Source of the DNA: a virus
Strand: one strand, 5' to 3'
Virus record (IMG/VR): IMGVR_UViG_3300046777_001387
Span: 19,697-83,696 of that record
Length of the DNA: 64,000 nt
In this document: piece by piece, positions 1 to 9,430 of the stretch
How positions within the stretch are numbered: position 1 is the first letter of the stretch
How the letters are laid out: each line of letters opens with the position of its first letter
Program-made: the position numbers and the translations under genes
The notes under the pieces: generated by a model
What the model was told of the DNA's origin: nothing
What the model saw: only the letters and a program-made list of their open reading frames with translations
Database searches by the model: none

Positions 1-948
1 GTCAAGATTCCTCCCAAGACTGATAAACCGGGAGGTATTGGCAAGATTCTACCGAGTGGCTCGGGTTCTGACGCTGCAGCCACGGGTCTGCCAACTCCTT
101 CCGCACCAGCCACTGCCAATGGCTTCCGTATGGCACCGAATGGATCGTTGGTGGCTGCAGGGGCACCGGTTGTTTCCAGCTTCCGTTCGGCACTGGCAGC
201 TTCCCCAGCGTTCAATGGAATCGACTTTGGAACGGTCAGTGGTTCGGTTGCCAGCGCTGCCGGTGGGCTGAATATAAACAGTATTGCTGGAGCAGGTATT
301 GTGGGTGGCGTGGCTGGTATTGCACAAACTGTAACCACAGCAGCTTCGGATGCTCTAAGTTCGGTAATTCAGGGCAACAACTTCTTGGGTTCGCTGCAGG
401 CATTGACTTCGCCGGGAGCAATTGCTTCGCTCCCAATTTCGATGTCTTCTGCGGTTTCTACAATTACCAATTCTCTGGGATCGATTTCTGGAAAGGATAT
501 TCTGGGAATCACTCAGTCAATTCCACAAATTTCTGGAATTGCAAAGTCGGCAATTGCAACCGCACAGATGACGCTGCAGAGAACCATTCCGTTCCTAGAT
601 TTGCAGACCTCGATGCTCGAGTTCGAGGATGTTATGAATGGTATTTCTGGATACATCCAGAATCTGGATATCGTGGACCAAGTGCTTATCCAGACCGGTT
701 GCCAAGAGGTGGTGGATTTGGCACTCGCCAAGGAAGTGGTCGTCAGCCTTGTGGATACGCTACTACCACGCAGCGAAGATCGTCAGGAGTTCACCTACGA
801 AACCGGCAAGCGTCTATATCCATCGACAGAAACCGTCGCCATTCCGGTTCCAGAAGAACCCGAACCATTCGTCGAACCAGTGCAGTCAACCCCAGTCGTG
901 GAAGAATTGCCGCCTGAAGAACCACCAACCGATGAGTTGAGCGAATAA
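1..948 (+). CDS. Virion structural protein, 5' truncated
   Basis: The reading frame is open from the first base of the window to a TAA at 946-948, so the gene begins upstream. An internal ATG at 130 is not needed as a start. The 315 visible residues are low-complexity in the first half, rich in Ala, Gly, Ser and Ile, with several segments that could form helices. A charged helix around residues 215-260 follows. The last 30 or so residues are Pro/Glu-rich and acidic. I do not recognise the family. It lies immediately before a structural protein and gp25, a place where T4-like phages keep baseplate or tail-tube-end genes, so a baseplate role is inferred from position only. It ends one base before the next ATG, implying translational coupling. 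Confidence 0.7.
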   Translation, partial: VKIPPKTDKPGGIGKILPSGSGSDAAATGLPTPSAPATANGFRMAPNGSLVAAGAPVVSSFRSALAASPAFNGIDFGTVSGSVASAAGGLNINSIAGAGIVGGVAGIAQTVTTAASDALSSVIQGNNFLGSLQALTSPGAIASLPISMSSAVSTITNSLGSISGKDILGITQSIPQISGIAKSAIATAQMTLQRTIPFLDLQTSMLEFEDVMNGISGYIQNLDIVDQVLIQTGCQEVVDLALAKEVVVSLVDTLLPRSEDRQEFTYETGKRLYPSTETVAIPVPEEPEPFVEPVQSTPVVEELPPEEPPTDELSE

Positions 949-949
949 T

Positions 950-2068
950 ATGGCTGAAGATAATCTATTAGCAGACAGTCTAGTGACGCTAGCCATGGGC
1001 GCTGCCAATGGCAATACAGGTCTGGAGCAAACTCTTTCCCAGATTTCCACCAATCCTCTGGGCACTGTGATTGCAGACCTAAAGTCGACCATTTCCTATT
1101 ACACGGCGAATAACTTTGCTGGACTAGACGTAGAGCTAGCGAGTATTGCGTCGAATCCTGCGATGAATACTGCCTATAACACTCTCAAGTCTGCACTGGG
1201 TGGAGGCGATGGATTGAGTGGTGCGGTGTCGTATTTGAATCGCTTTCAGGATCACACGGATCGTCTATCGGGAGTGGCACTCGCCAGCGACTCGCCATTC
1301 GCCAATAACCAGAATGATTCCACCTCAGAGTACTCGACATTCTTTGGATTAGAAGCGAATTCTTTTACAAATATTATCTCCTTCCCTGCTAATAAGTATC
1401 GCTCGGGCAAGTATCTGGTGCAGGCTTCTGCCGACAAAGAACACCAGCTGACTGAGCTATATGTAATGCACGATAATAAAAACGTATTCCTGCGCGAAGT
1501 ATTAATGGTGATGACGCAGGATCCATTCGTGGTCTTTACGGGAACGCTGGTGGATAATACAGTTAGAGTTTTGGCAAACACCGCATACAGCAATACGGAT
1601 ATGGTGGTGGATGGCACTAGGCTGCAGATTGCCACCAAGGCAAAGTCCTCGGCACAGATTTCCCAGAAGAAGATTCTCGAGCAAGCAGCAGCCATGCGTG
1701 CTTATGCACCGTCGAATAAAACCGACCACGTGGCAGCGCAGGCTGGGTCTATTCTAAAGGTGAGTCTGGTGGCGGATTTGTCGCAAAAGATTAAGGATAT
1801 TGTTCCACTAATGCGCGACCCAAGCTTTGTTTCCTCTCAGGGAGGCGAGGCTGGTGCTCTTACATTTATGGCAAACACGATAAATACGATGTGTCTAGAT
1901 TTACAGAATTCTGTGGACAACGACATTGCCAGCTATGATAATATTGCTAAGCAAATCGAGGCACTAGAAGTTTTGTACATTCTCCAAACCCACTATGCAA
2001 ACTCCAAATCTGTCGTAGAACTAACCACGACTTCCTCGGTAAAGGGCGACCTAAAGAAAGATGGCTGA
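950..2068 (+). CDS. Virion structural protein with fibre-type beta domain
   Basis: This 372-residue protein has an N-terminal region of about 120 residues rich in Ala, Ser and Leu. A beta domain follows at roughly residues 125-220, with the pattern F..nKYRSGKYLVQ then TELYVMHD. I know this pattern from large structural proteins of marine T4-like phages. The last 140 residues are predicted helical with several Gln/Lys-rich stretches. The start sits one base after the preceding stop. Its 3' end overlaps gp25 by 8 bases, so the three genes are translated as a unit. The product is probably a baseplate component. No T4 gene name can be assigned with confidence. Confidence 0.75.
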   Translation: MAEDNLLADSLVTLAMGAANGNTGLEQTLSQISTNPLGTVIADLKSTISYYTANNFAGLDVELASIASNPAMNTAYNTLKSALGGGDGLSGAVSYLNRFQDHTDRLSGVALASDSPFANNQNDSTSEYSTFFGLEANSFTNIISFPANKYRSGKYLVQASADKEHQLTELYVMHDNKNVFLREVLMVMTQDPFVVFTGTLVDNTVRVLANTAYSNTDMVVDGTRLQIATKAKSSAQISQKKILEQAAAMRAYAPSNKTDHVAAQAGSILKVSLVADLSQKIKDIVPLMRDPSFVSSQGGEAGALTFMANTINTMCLDLQNSVDNDIASYDNIAKQIEALEVLYILQTHYANSKSVVELTTTSSVKGDLKKDG

Positions 2069-2453
2069 GAGCACCAAAAAATATACCGATCTGGATCTGG
2101 AGTTTTTACCGCATCCAGTCACCGGTGACATCACCAAAAAGAAAGACGTCGCTGCAGTTATGACGTCGGTTCGCAACTTGTTGTTGACTTCGTTCTACGA
2201 GCGTCCATTCCAGCCTGCTATTGGATCGAATCTGAGAAGGATGCTCTTCGAACCAATTGATCGACTGACGTCGCTACAGATTCGCGACGAGATTAAGAAT
2301 GTGGTGTCAAACTTCGAGCCTCGTGTAAATCTACAGGGTATTGTCGTAGACCCAGACTATGATCGCCAACGATATGACGTCACGTTGACCTTTTTTATTG
2401 TTTCCAATCCTGATCCAATTACGATCAATCTTTTTCTAGAAAGAGTAAGATAA
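2061..2453 (+). CDS. 25: Baseplate wedge subunit gp25
   Basis: At 130 residues this is almost exactly the length of T4 gp25. The pattern is typical of the gp25-like lysozyme-fold family: an N-terminal DLDLEFLPHP segment, the LLLTSFYERPFQP core and the PAIGSNLRRMLFEP motif around residues 45-70, followed by beta strands ending in DYDRQRYDVTLTFFI. In T4 and in contractile injection systems gp25 sits at the inner baseplate ring, links the (gp6)2-gp7 wedge to the hub and nucleates sheath assembly. It overlaps the upstream gene by 8 bases and is followed after one base by gp6, its structural partner. Confidence 0.95.
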   Translation: MAESTKKYTDLDLEFLPHPVTGDITKKKDVAAVMTSVRNLLLTSFYERPFQPAIGSNLRRMLFEPIDRLTSLQIRDEIKNVVSNFEPRVNLQGIVVDPDYDRQRYDVTLTFFIVSNPDPITINLFLERVR

Positions 2454-2454
2454 A

Positions 2455-4518
2455 ATGGCAGATTCAGACGCAAAGCTAAAAATCGCTGAGCTCGACTTCG
2501 AGCAAATAAAGAATAACCTCAAGAATTATCTGAGGTCGCAGAACGAATTTAGCGATTACAACTTTGAAGGTTCTGGTATGGCAGTTCTGTTGGATCTGCT
2601 TGCCTACAATACTCACTACATGAGTTTCTACCTGAATATGGTCGCCAACGAGATGTTTATCGACACTGCGTTGACGCGTCCTTCGGTAGTTTCCCATGCC
2701 AAGCTTCTGGGTTATACACCGGGAAGCCGAGTGGCTTCGCAAGCCACAATTAATGTGGCATTCCAAGAAGTCAGTGGTGGCGCAAACTCGGCGATGACTC
2801 TGCCAAGATTCACTCGTTTCGTCACCTCGCCAAAAGACGGAAAGAGCTATGTGTTCGTCAACACGGAAACCCGAGTAGTTTCCAAGAACAATGCTGGATA
2901 TTTTAACTTCGAAGGTGTCAAGCTAAAGGAAGGTCAGCCTGTCGGCTATACCTTTACTTACGATTCGACGAATAATCCAAAGCAGATTTTCGAGCTCCCC
3001 GATGCAGGAATCGATCTCGACACGCTAGTGGTTCAGGTGCAGCGATCCAACCAGAATGCCAATCTAGAGACGTTTGTATTGGCAGAGGACGCAACTGAGG
3101 TTCTTACTGATTCACCAGTTTATTACGTCGAGGAAAATAGAAATGGTAAGTACCAGATCTACTTCGGCGATGGAGTTATCGGTAAGCAGCTAGTGCAAGG
3201 CAATATTGTTATTGTGTCGTATATTGTAACCTCGGGCGATGCGGCGAATGGAATTCGAGTGTTTAGATTGGCAGATAATGTCAAGCCCGGATCCACACCC
3301 ACTATCACTCTGCTGACGGAATCCTCAGCGGGTCGACTCGAAGAAAGCATCGAGAATATCAAGTTCACTGCACCCAAGAGTTTTATCGCACAGAACCGTG
3401 CAGTTACCAAGAACGATTATATTGCAATGATCAATAAGAACTATCCATACTTCGACTCCGTCACCGTATGGGGTGGAGAAGAGGCAGTGCCTCCGGTTTA
3501 TGGAAAGATTTTCTTCTCGGTCAAGCCACGCGGTAACTACGAAATCACAGAAACAGAAGTCGAGTATCTGAAAAACGATGTCATTCGCCCTGTTTCGGTG
3601 CTTACGGTTACTCCAGAATACGTGCCTGCTGATTACAATTATCTAAACTTTGTTGTGGATGTTATGTACGATCCACGCAAGACAACGCTGACTGCGGGTG
3701 CAATTCAAACTGCAGTGCGTAGTGCAATTGTTGGATTTGTGGATGAGAATCTAAACACTTTCAATAATACCTTTAAAGCTTCCAAGCTTATTCGTGCAAT
3801 TGACGATGCGGATCCATCGATCGAGAATAACTCTACAAAGATCTATATTGAGAAGCGTTTCCGTCCAGAACTAAACCAGTCCAAGAGCTATCGCCTAGAC
3901 TTCTACGTTCCCCTCAAGAAAGGAACCGCGCTGGACAGAGTTACTTCCTCGCCGTCGTTTGAGATTTACGACGAATTCAATGTTCTGCGTAATGCATTCA
4001 TTGAGGAAGTTCCCCAGTCGTTCACCGGTATTGATGAGATCGAAGTGGTTACCACTGGCGATGGATACACTGACCTGCCAGAGATTATGATCGAAGGCGA
4101 CGGAACTGGTGCCAGTGCTGCACCGATTGTTGTCAACGGCAAGCTAAAGTCTATTGTGGTAACGAATCCGGGTGCTAATTATTCGGCAGCAATCGTTAGA
4201 ATTTCTGGTGGTAATGGCACCGGAGCTACTGCAAGAGCAATTCTGCAAGGCAAGAAAGGCGCGCTGAGAATCTACTACTATGACTCCAACAATATCAAGC
4301 GTGTCATCAATAATAATGCCGGAACCATCTACTATAATCAGGGATATATCGAACTAAATAATTTCGCACCAGTAAGCGTCAAGGATCCATTCGGAACTAT
4401 GGTCTTCAAGGCACAGCCGGAAACAAACGTGTTCTCAACCACTCGCAACGCCATTTTGACGGTTGATATTACGGATCCTGCTGCCATTGACATTCGAGTC
4501 GGCGCGGTAAGTTATTAA
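2455..4518 (+). CDS. 6: Baseplate wedge subunit gp6
   Basis: The 687 residues are comparable to T4 gp6. The N-terminus (FEGSGMAVLLDLLAYNTHY, then a run of hydrophobic helices) is the family hallmark of gp6/J-like baseplate wedge proteins, which form the inner ring of the baseplate and clamp gp7. The middle is alpha/beta. Around residues 530-605 there is an unusual insertion with GDGYTDLP, EGDGTGASA, NPGANY and GNGTGATA motifs. Similar inserts occur in the neighbouring gp7-like, gp8 and 1056-residue proteins. The gene starts one base after gp25 and ends one base before the gp7-like ATG, so it is part of the same translationally coupled baseplate operon. Confidence 0.93.
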   Translation: MADSDAKLKIAELDFEQIKNNLKNYLRSQNEFSDYNFEGSGMAVLLDLLAYNTHYMSFYLNMVANEMFIDTALTRPSVVSHAKLLGYTPGSRVASQATINVAFQEVSGGANSAMTLPRFTRFVTSPKDGKSYVFVNTETRVVSKNNAGYFNFEGVKLKEGQPVGYTFTYDSTNNPKQIFELPDAGIDLDTLVVQVQRSNQNANLETFVLAEDATEVLTDSPVYYVEENRNGKYQIYFGDGVIGKQLVQGNIVIVSYIVTSGDAANGIRVFRLADNVKPGSTPTITLLTESSAGRLEESIENIKFTAPKSFIAQNRAVTKNDYIAMINKNYPYFDSVTVWGGEEAVPPVYGKIFFSVKPRGNYEITETEVEYLKNDVIRPVSVLTVTPEYVPADYNYLNFVVDVMYDPRKTTLTAGAIQTAVRSAIVGFVDENLNTFNNTFKASKLIRAIDDADPSIENNSTKIYIEKRFRPELNQSKSYRLDFYVPLKKGTALDRVTSSPSFEIYDEFNVLRNAFIEEVPQSFTGIDEIEVVTTGDGYTDLPEIMIEGDGTGASAAPIVVNGKLKSIVVTNPGANYSAAIVRISGGNGTGATARAILQGKKGALRIYYYDSNNIKRVINNNAGTIYYNQGYIELNNFAPVSVKDPFGTMVFKAQPETNVFSTTRNAILTVDITDPAAIDIRVGAVSY

Positions 4519-4519
4519 T

Positions 4520-7500
4520 ATGTCCAGCGTAGAAAAAACAGTTTCGGCACTGATTGAAACTCAGCTGCCTGAGTTCGTTCGCTCAGGTAGCTCGAAGTTT
4601 CAAAGATTTCTCGAGCTCTACTACACGTGGCTAGAGAATAATGGTTCGTTCCAAGGCGTAGGCAATACCACCTATCAATTTGGCAATACTGTCTTCCATA
4701 TACAAAACATCGACAAGTATCGCGATATTGATGAGACGCTAGACCCATTCATTCGCCTGTTCAAGCAGGAACTGCTCCCATACTTCCCCGAAAATACTTC
4801 GCTGGATCTGGTTAAGATTCTCAAAGGCGCAAGAGAGTTCTATGTAAAGAAGGGCAGCGAAGAATCCGTCAAGTGGCTGTTCCGAGTATTATTCGACGAA
4901 GACGTCCAGATCTATTATCCAAAGCGTCAGATTCTAATTGCTTCGGACGGAAAGTGGAAACTGCCACAGGCATTCCAGCTAACGCTAACGGGGCAAAATC
5001 TTTCCATTAACCCAAACCTGCTCGAGAAGCACAAGGGTATTGGATCTATTTCTACTGCTACTTGTATTATCGAGTCGGCAAACAAGACCATTGACAGCGT
5101 ATTTGGAAATGAGATTCTAGAAATCTATGTATCGAATGTTAGCAAAGAATTCGAAAACGGCGAAAATCTAGAAATCGAATATACTGACGAATTTGGCATC
5201 GAAAGAAGTTTCTCTGAGAAAATCATCGGTGCAATTTCTGGTATTCGTATTGACTCCAACATCAAGACCGATCCACAGCAAAGACGCAGAGGCTTGACCT
5301 ATAACGTTGGCGATCCAGTGGTGGTGTTTGGCGGTCTCGACAGCACTCCGCTAGCCAACGATGCCGTTGCGGTGGTGGGTAACGTTACGGTTGGATCGAT
5401 TGAAGGTCTAAACATTCTATTCCCCGGTTATGGTTATCGCACTTATTGGAATACTGAGTCGATTGTATATCGCTCGGAAACCGATGACCCTAACGCCAAC
5501 CAGAGCACGGACATTCGTGCGGTTGCAGCCAATTACTCTGTAAACTCCAACAGCCAATTTAACTTCTCAGAATATATCAGCGTCGATATGATGCCGATTA
5601 ATTATCTGGAAGGCGTGGCGTTGAGTGCTACGGAATATTCCATCTTCACACAGAATAACAGAAACATCGTAATCAACGTCACCGAGACTAACTCGACGTT
5701 GAAATATAATAACTTCGAAGACGTTTACGCTAACGGTGCGTCGTACGAAACTGCCAATTTCAGAGGAAAAATCCTCACCTCGAATAGCTCAGTTGGCTTT
5801 GGTGCAGGTGGCGTTGCTTGTACTGCGACTATTATTCTGTTTGCGGTTTCGAATACGGTTCCGTTGAACACGACTGGATTCCTCGTAAATCGTCCGTTGA
5901 TCGGAGCGAATACGCTAAAGCAATTCACTGTCAACAGCATCACTAACTCGCAGCTGCCTGCTAATATCGATAGCCAGATCCAACAGACACAAAACTATCA
6001 ATTAATCCAGACTGGTGGCGTTTCGCTGTTCAATATTATCAACGGTGGATACGGATTCCGTACTGCTCCGACGGTTGATGTTAGCAGTTACTTCGACACG
6101 TATGAGTCGGAAAACTACGATTATGCTCAGCAAAGAGCACTGTGGACTTCTACTAGACAGCCTATGGGTGCATTTGGATATATTGCACACGTTTATGTCG
6201 ATAATCCCGGAATCGGCTATGCCAACGGCGATAGTATTGTGGTCAGCGACAGAGGCTACGGATTCACTGGTTATGTGAACGTAAACAGTGCTGGCGCTAT
6301 CATGACCACCACTATTACTAATCGTGGTGAGGGTTATTATGGACCCAAGACTGCTCGCGTTGTTTCGGCGACGGGCACCGGTGGAGCAGTTTCAGCTTAC
6401 GGATTCGGCGAAGGTCTCAGAACCGTAACGGTGACGGGTGCAATTGGAAGAATCTCGGACGTCAGAATGAAGTCCAGAGGTTTTGATTATATCTCGGCAC
6501 CTCTAGTTTCCTTCAAGGTTGTTGATATTGTTATTGATCCAATCTTGGAAAATGAGACTCTGACCGAAGGCGAAAGAGTCTATCAGGGTGCGTCGCTGGT
6601 TAACCCAATCTTCACTGGTATTGTGAAGGAATATAACCGCACCACTAACGTGCTTAGATTGTTTAATTACTCGGGTGCGTCGTTCGGTAACTTCAATGCC
6701 TCCATTCCTTTCACCAGCGAAGGTGGCGTGAGCTTTACTGTTAATCTGACCGCCAGAGTTCCTGCTCCTACCGAATACCCAATCGCCACCCGTGCCAATG
6801 GACTACCAAATCCATGGTTCTACGGAAACGGCAGAGCCAGAGGTATTGCTGAGTTCTATAACGGTTTGATTAAGTATCCCGGATTCTTTATCAATACCGA
6901 CGGCTTCCTGAGTGCAGATAAAAAAACTCAGGACGGCAAGACCTACCACAATTATTCCTATGTGATTGAGTCTGAGAAGTCGTTGGTGGAATATCGAGCT
7001 TCGTTGCGTGATATTGTCCACCCAGCTGGCATGTCGATGCAAGCACGCACCACTTCCCAGTCAAGCATTGTGAATACGCCACAGGCGAATACGGTTATCT
7101 ACTTGAACGCGCAGAACCCTGCTTCTTCGTTGATCAATGTGCAAAACTCCTACACGACAAGAGTCAACGGAGTTTCAACCGAGTTCAATACTGCTAACGT
7201 AGGTGACTTGCTGATCATTACAGATACCACTAATCCGCTGCGTAGCCAAGTCAAGACTATTAAGACCATCGAGAGCGCAACCACGCTGAATGTCGATAGC
7301 AACTTTATCTACGTCGGTCAGGGTAGATTGACGCTGACTAACGGCAGTTCGCAGTATAGAATTACTGGAAACTCCAATAATATCTTTGAGTTCCTGCAAA
7401 TCGGCGATCAGGTTCTGTATAATATTGCTGTGGCTAATGTGTTCTCTGCACAGACCGGTACCGTTGCAGTTACTTCGGGATCGGCTCTAGTTACTGGAAC

Positions 7501-7807
7501 AGGCAGCGCGTTCAATACTCAATTGGCAGCGAATGATATTATTCGCATAAATAATCAAGTCAAGAAGGTTGTCAACATCGCTTCTGCGACAATACTGAAC
7601 GTCAATTCAGCCTTTACCGCAACCAACACCGGAATCCAAATTCAGAAGCTTGCAACCATAATTCGCGCTAATGTGACCGGTGTGATTGCTGATTATATCA
7701 ACACCGACGCTAGCGCAATTGCAAATGCCAATAATCTGGTATATAAAGTGAACCCAGATTATAAGAGCGTAAACTATGATTACGAAATCATCACTGTAAC
7801 GGAATAA
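4520..7807 (+). CDS. 7: Baseplate wedge protein, gp7-like
   Basis: This is a 1095-residue protein between gp6 and gp8, the T4 position of gp7. Residues 1-140 (FQRFLELYYTWLENN, then AREFYVKKGSEESVKWLFR followed by VLFDEDVQIYYP) resemble the pattern near the C-terminal end of T4 gp7, as I recall it. A VHPAGMSM segment near residue 833 matches the gp7 VHPVGF motif. Here that core starts at residue 1, so the N-terminal beta-rich half of T4 gp7 is missing. Instead, hundreds of residues of beta repeats (GYGF, GRGxGY and GTGGA motifs, about 500-700) are inserted between the two conserved segments, and GTGSAFNTQL/GDxI repeats follow at the C-terminus. Family assignment rests on these recalled motifs and on gene order. 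Confidence 0.8.
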   Translation: MSSVEKTVSALIETQLPEFVRSGSSKFQRFLELYYTWLENNGSFQGVGNTTYQFGNTVFHIQNIDKYRDIDETLDPFIRLFKQELLPYFPENTSLDLVKILKGAREFYVKKGSEESVKWLFRVLFDEDVQIYYPKRQILIASDGKWKLPQAFQLTLTGQNLSINPNLLEKHKGIGSISTATCIIESANKTIDSVFGNEILEIYVSNVSKEFENGENLEIEYTDEFGIERSFSEKIIGAISGIRIDSNIKTDPQQRRRGLTYNVGDPVVVFGGLDSTPLANDAVAVVGNVTVGSIEGLNILFPGYGYRTYWNTESIVYRSETDDPNANQSTDIRAVAANYSVNSNSQFNFSEYISVDMMPINYLEGVALSATEYSIFTQNNRNIVINVTETNSTLKYNNFEDVYANGASYETANFRGKILTSNSSVGFGAGGVACTATIILFAVSNTVPLNTTGFLVNRPLIGANTLKQFTVNSITNSQLPANIDSQIQQTQNYQLIQTGGVSLFNIINGGYGFRTAPTVDVSSYFDTYESENYDYAQQRALWTSTRQPMGAFGYIAHVYVDNPGIGYANGDSIVVSDRGYGFTGYVNVNSAGAIMTTTITNRGEGYYGPKTARVVSATGTGGAVSAYGFGEGLRTVTVTGAIGRISDVRMKSRGFDYISAPLVSFKVVDIVIDPILENETLTEGERVYQGASLVNPIFTGIVKEYNRTTNVLRLFNYSGASFGNFNASIPFTSEGGVSFTVNLTARVPAPTEYPIATRANGLPNPWFYGNGRARGIAEFYNGLIKYPGFFINTDGFLSADKKTQDGKTYHNYSYVIESEKSLVEYRASLRDIVHPAGMSMQARTTSQSSIVNTPQANTVIYLNAQNPASSLINVQNSYTTRVNGVSTEFNTANVGDLLIITDTTNPLRSQVKTIKTIESATTLNVDSNFIYVGQGRLTLTNGSSQYRITGNSNNIFEFLQIGDQVLYNIAVANVFSAQTGTVAVTSGSALVTGTGSAFNTQLAANDIIRINNQVKKVVNIASATILNVNSAFTATNTGIQIQKLATIIRANVTGVIADYINTDASAIANANNLVYKVNPDYKSVNYDYEIITVTE

Positions 7808-7809
7808 AC

Positions 7810-9417
7810 ATGAAATCAGTCATTACGCCACTTCTGAAGTATCAGATTGCAGAAACTCTAAAGAACGAAATGTTCTCGACGAGCGCCAATACCTATATTG
7901 GCATCGGTAGACCTATTAGATGGGGCAACGATAATACTGAGGTTGCCGGAGAGATTGAAGAGGTTTCGTATACTACGAATTACATCAATCAAGTATACAG
8001 AGATATGGTGGCAGTGAAGAAGATTACTGCCTCGGATATTGCTCTGGTTGTTCCTCGAGTGGACTGGACAACCAGCACTCGCTATGACGAATACCTAGAC
8101 CATAGAGAAATCTTCTCACACGACAGCTATACTTCTTTGGGTAATCTGACGGCATCTGCATCCTCGGGTTGCACCGCAATTAATATTGCGAGCTCGTACA
8201 ATACCAGCGTTGAGGTTGGATCGATTATTACAATCGGATCCAGAGAAGATAAAGAAGTCGTCACCGTACAAACTATCGCCACAAACACAATCCTGACACT
8301 GAACTCGGCGACTTCTACTGCATACACCAATGCAAATACGCTGGCAGTATTGCAGAACACCTATCCAAAGTTCGCCAATAACTTCTATGTGCTGAACTCC
8401 AAGGATCAGGTTTTCAAGTGCCTGTTCAATAACAGCAATGGTCTTTCGACGGTTGAGCCAACCATTGATATCGACGGTCAGCTTCCAGAGAATCCATACG
8501 TTGAGCCGGGAGACGGATATAAGTGGAAGTATCTCTACACTATTCCGTATGGCTACAAGCAAAAGTTCTTCACTAAGAATTGGATGCCAGTTCTGTCGGA
8601 CAATGCCGTTACTGCTGGTGCACTAGACGGAAGAATCGACATTATCAAGGTTGTCAACGGTGGCACAGGTTATTATCTGTCCGGACAATCTGGAAATAGC
8701 AATACTCTGCCCATTATCACTGTTGTCGGCGACGGCACCGGCGCTAACGTAACCGCAAAGGTTGCCAGTGGCGTTATTGTGGACCTGAATATTCTGAATG
8801 GTGGTTTTGGTTATACCAAGGGCACAATCGTCGTAAACGATCCTGACCAGCTAGCCAATGGCACTCCAGCTTCCTTCGACGTAAACATCAGCCCCAAGGG
8901 TGGACATGGATCTAATCCATTGAAGGAATTGGGTTGCTATACTGCGATGGTTTCTGTCGATCTAATTGGAACTGAGTCTGGACAGATTCCTGTCGGCTCA
9001 CCAACCACGGGTCAGTTTGACTTCCGTCAGATTTCTCTGATTCGTGATCCGCAGCTTGCCAATGGCAGATACGCAACCTCCAGCGTCTACAGAACAACCA
9101 CTGTTCTTACGGTTTCTGATCCCGGTATCACCAACTTCACCAATGACGAAGTGGTCAGTACCACAGCAGGGTTCACAGCAACTGTTATTGACTGGGATCC
9201 GAATAATAATCTTTTGTCCATAAATAACAAAGATGGAACTCTGTCTGTTGGCGATCAGGTATTCGGTAACGTCACCGGCGCAGTTTCAACAGTAACCGCT
9301 ATTCAAGAACCCACTCTAAGCTTGTTCACCGGCGATCTGCTATATATTGAAAACAAACTAAAAGTGATTCGCGATATTGATCAGTCGGAACAAATCAGAG
9401 TAATTCTATCATTCTAG
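7810..9417 (+). CDS. 8: Baseplate wedge subunit gp8
   Basis: The protein is 535 residues against 334 in T4. Conserved gp8 blocks are visible in order: an N-terminal region ending in VVPRVDWTTSTRYDE (about residue 85), VEPGDGYKWKYLYTIP (about 230), FRQISLIRDP (about 404) and the C-terminal LLYIENKLKVIRDIDQSEQ (about 510). gp8 forms dimers in the baseplate wedge and binds gp10/gp7 in T4. The extra length comes from two beta inserts. One is at about 110-180 with a GSIITIGSREDKEVVTV pattern. The other is at about 277-365 with GGTGYYLSG, GDGTGANVTAKV and GGFGYTKG motifs shared with gp6 and gp7-like. The gene begins two bases after the upstream stop. Confidence 0.9.
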   Translation: MKSVITPLLKYQIAETLKNEMFSTSANTYIGIGRPIRWGNDNTEVAGEIEEVSYTTNYINQVYRDMVAVKKITASDIALVVPRVDWTTSTRYDEYLDHREIFSHDSYTSLGNLTASASSGCTAINIASSYNTSVEVGSIITIGSREDKEVVTVQTIATNTILTLNSATSTAYTNANTLAVLQNTYPKFANNFYVLNSKDQVFKCLFNNSNGLSTVEPTIDIDGQLPENPYVEPGDGYKWKYLYTIPYGYKQKFFTKNWMPVLSDNAVTAGALDGRIDIIKVVNGGTGYYLSGQSGNSNTLPIITVVGDGTGANVTAKVASGVIVDLNILNGGFGYTKGTIVVNDPDQLANGTPASFDVNISPKGGHGSNPLKELGCYTAMVSVDLIGTESGQIPVGSPTTGQFDFRQISLIRDPQLANGRYATSSVYRTTTVLTVSDPGITNFTNDEVVSTTAGFTATVIDWDPNNNLLSINNKDGTLSVGDQVFGNVTGAVSTVTAIQEPTLSLFTGDLLYIENKLKVIRDIDQSEQIRVILSF

Positions 9418-9430
9418 AGCAGGATAAACA

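Noticed and set aside
1-948. Naming the first gene gp48 or gp54
   Set aside because: Position would permit it, but no motif of those proteins is recognisable in the visible part.
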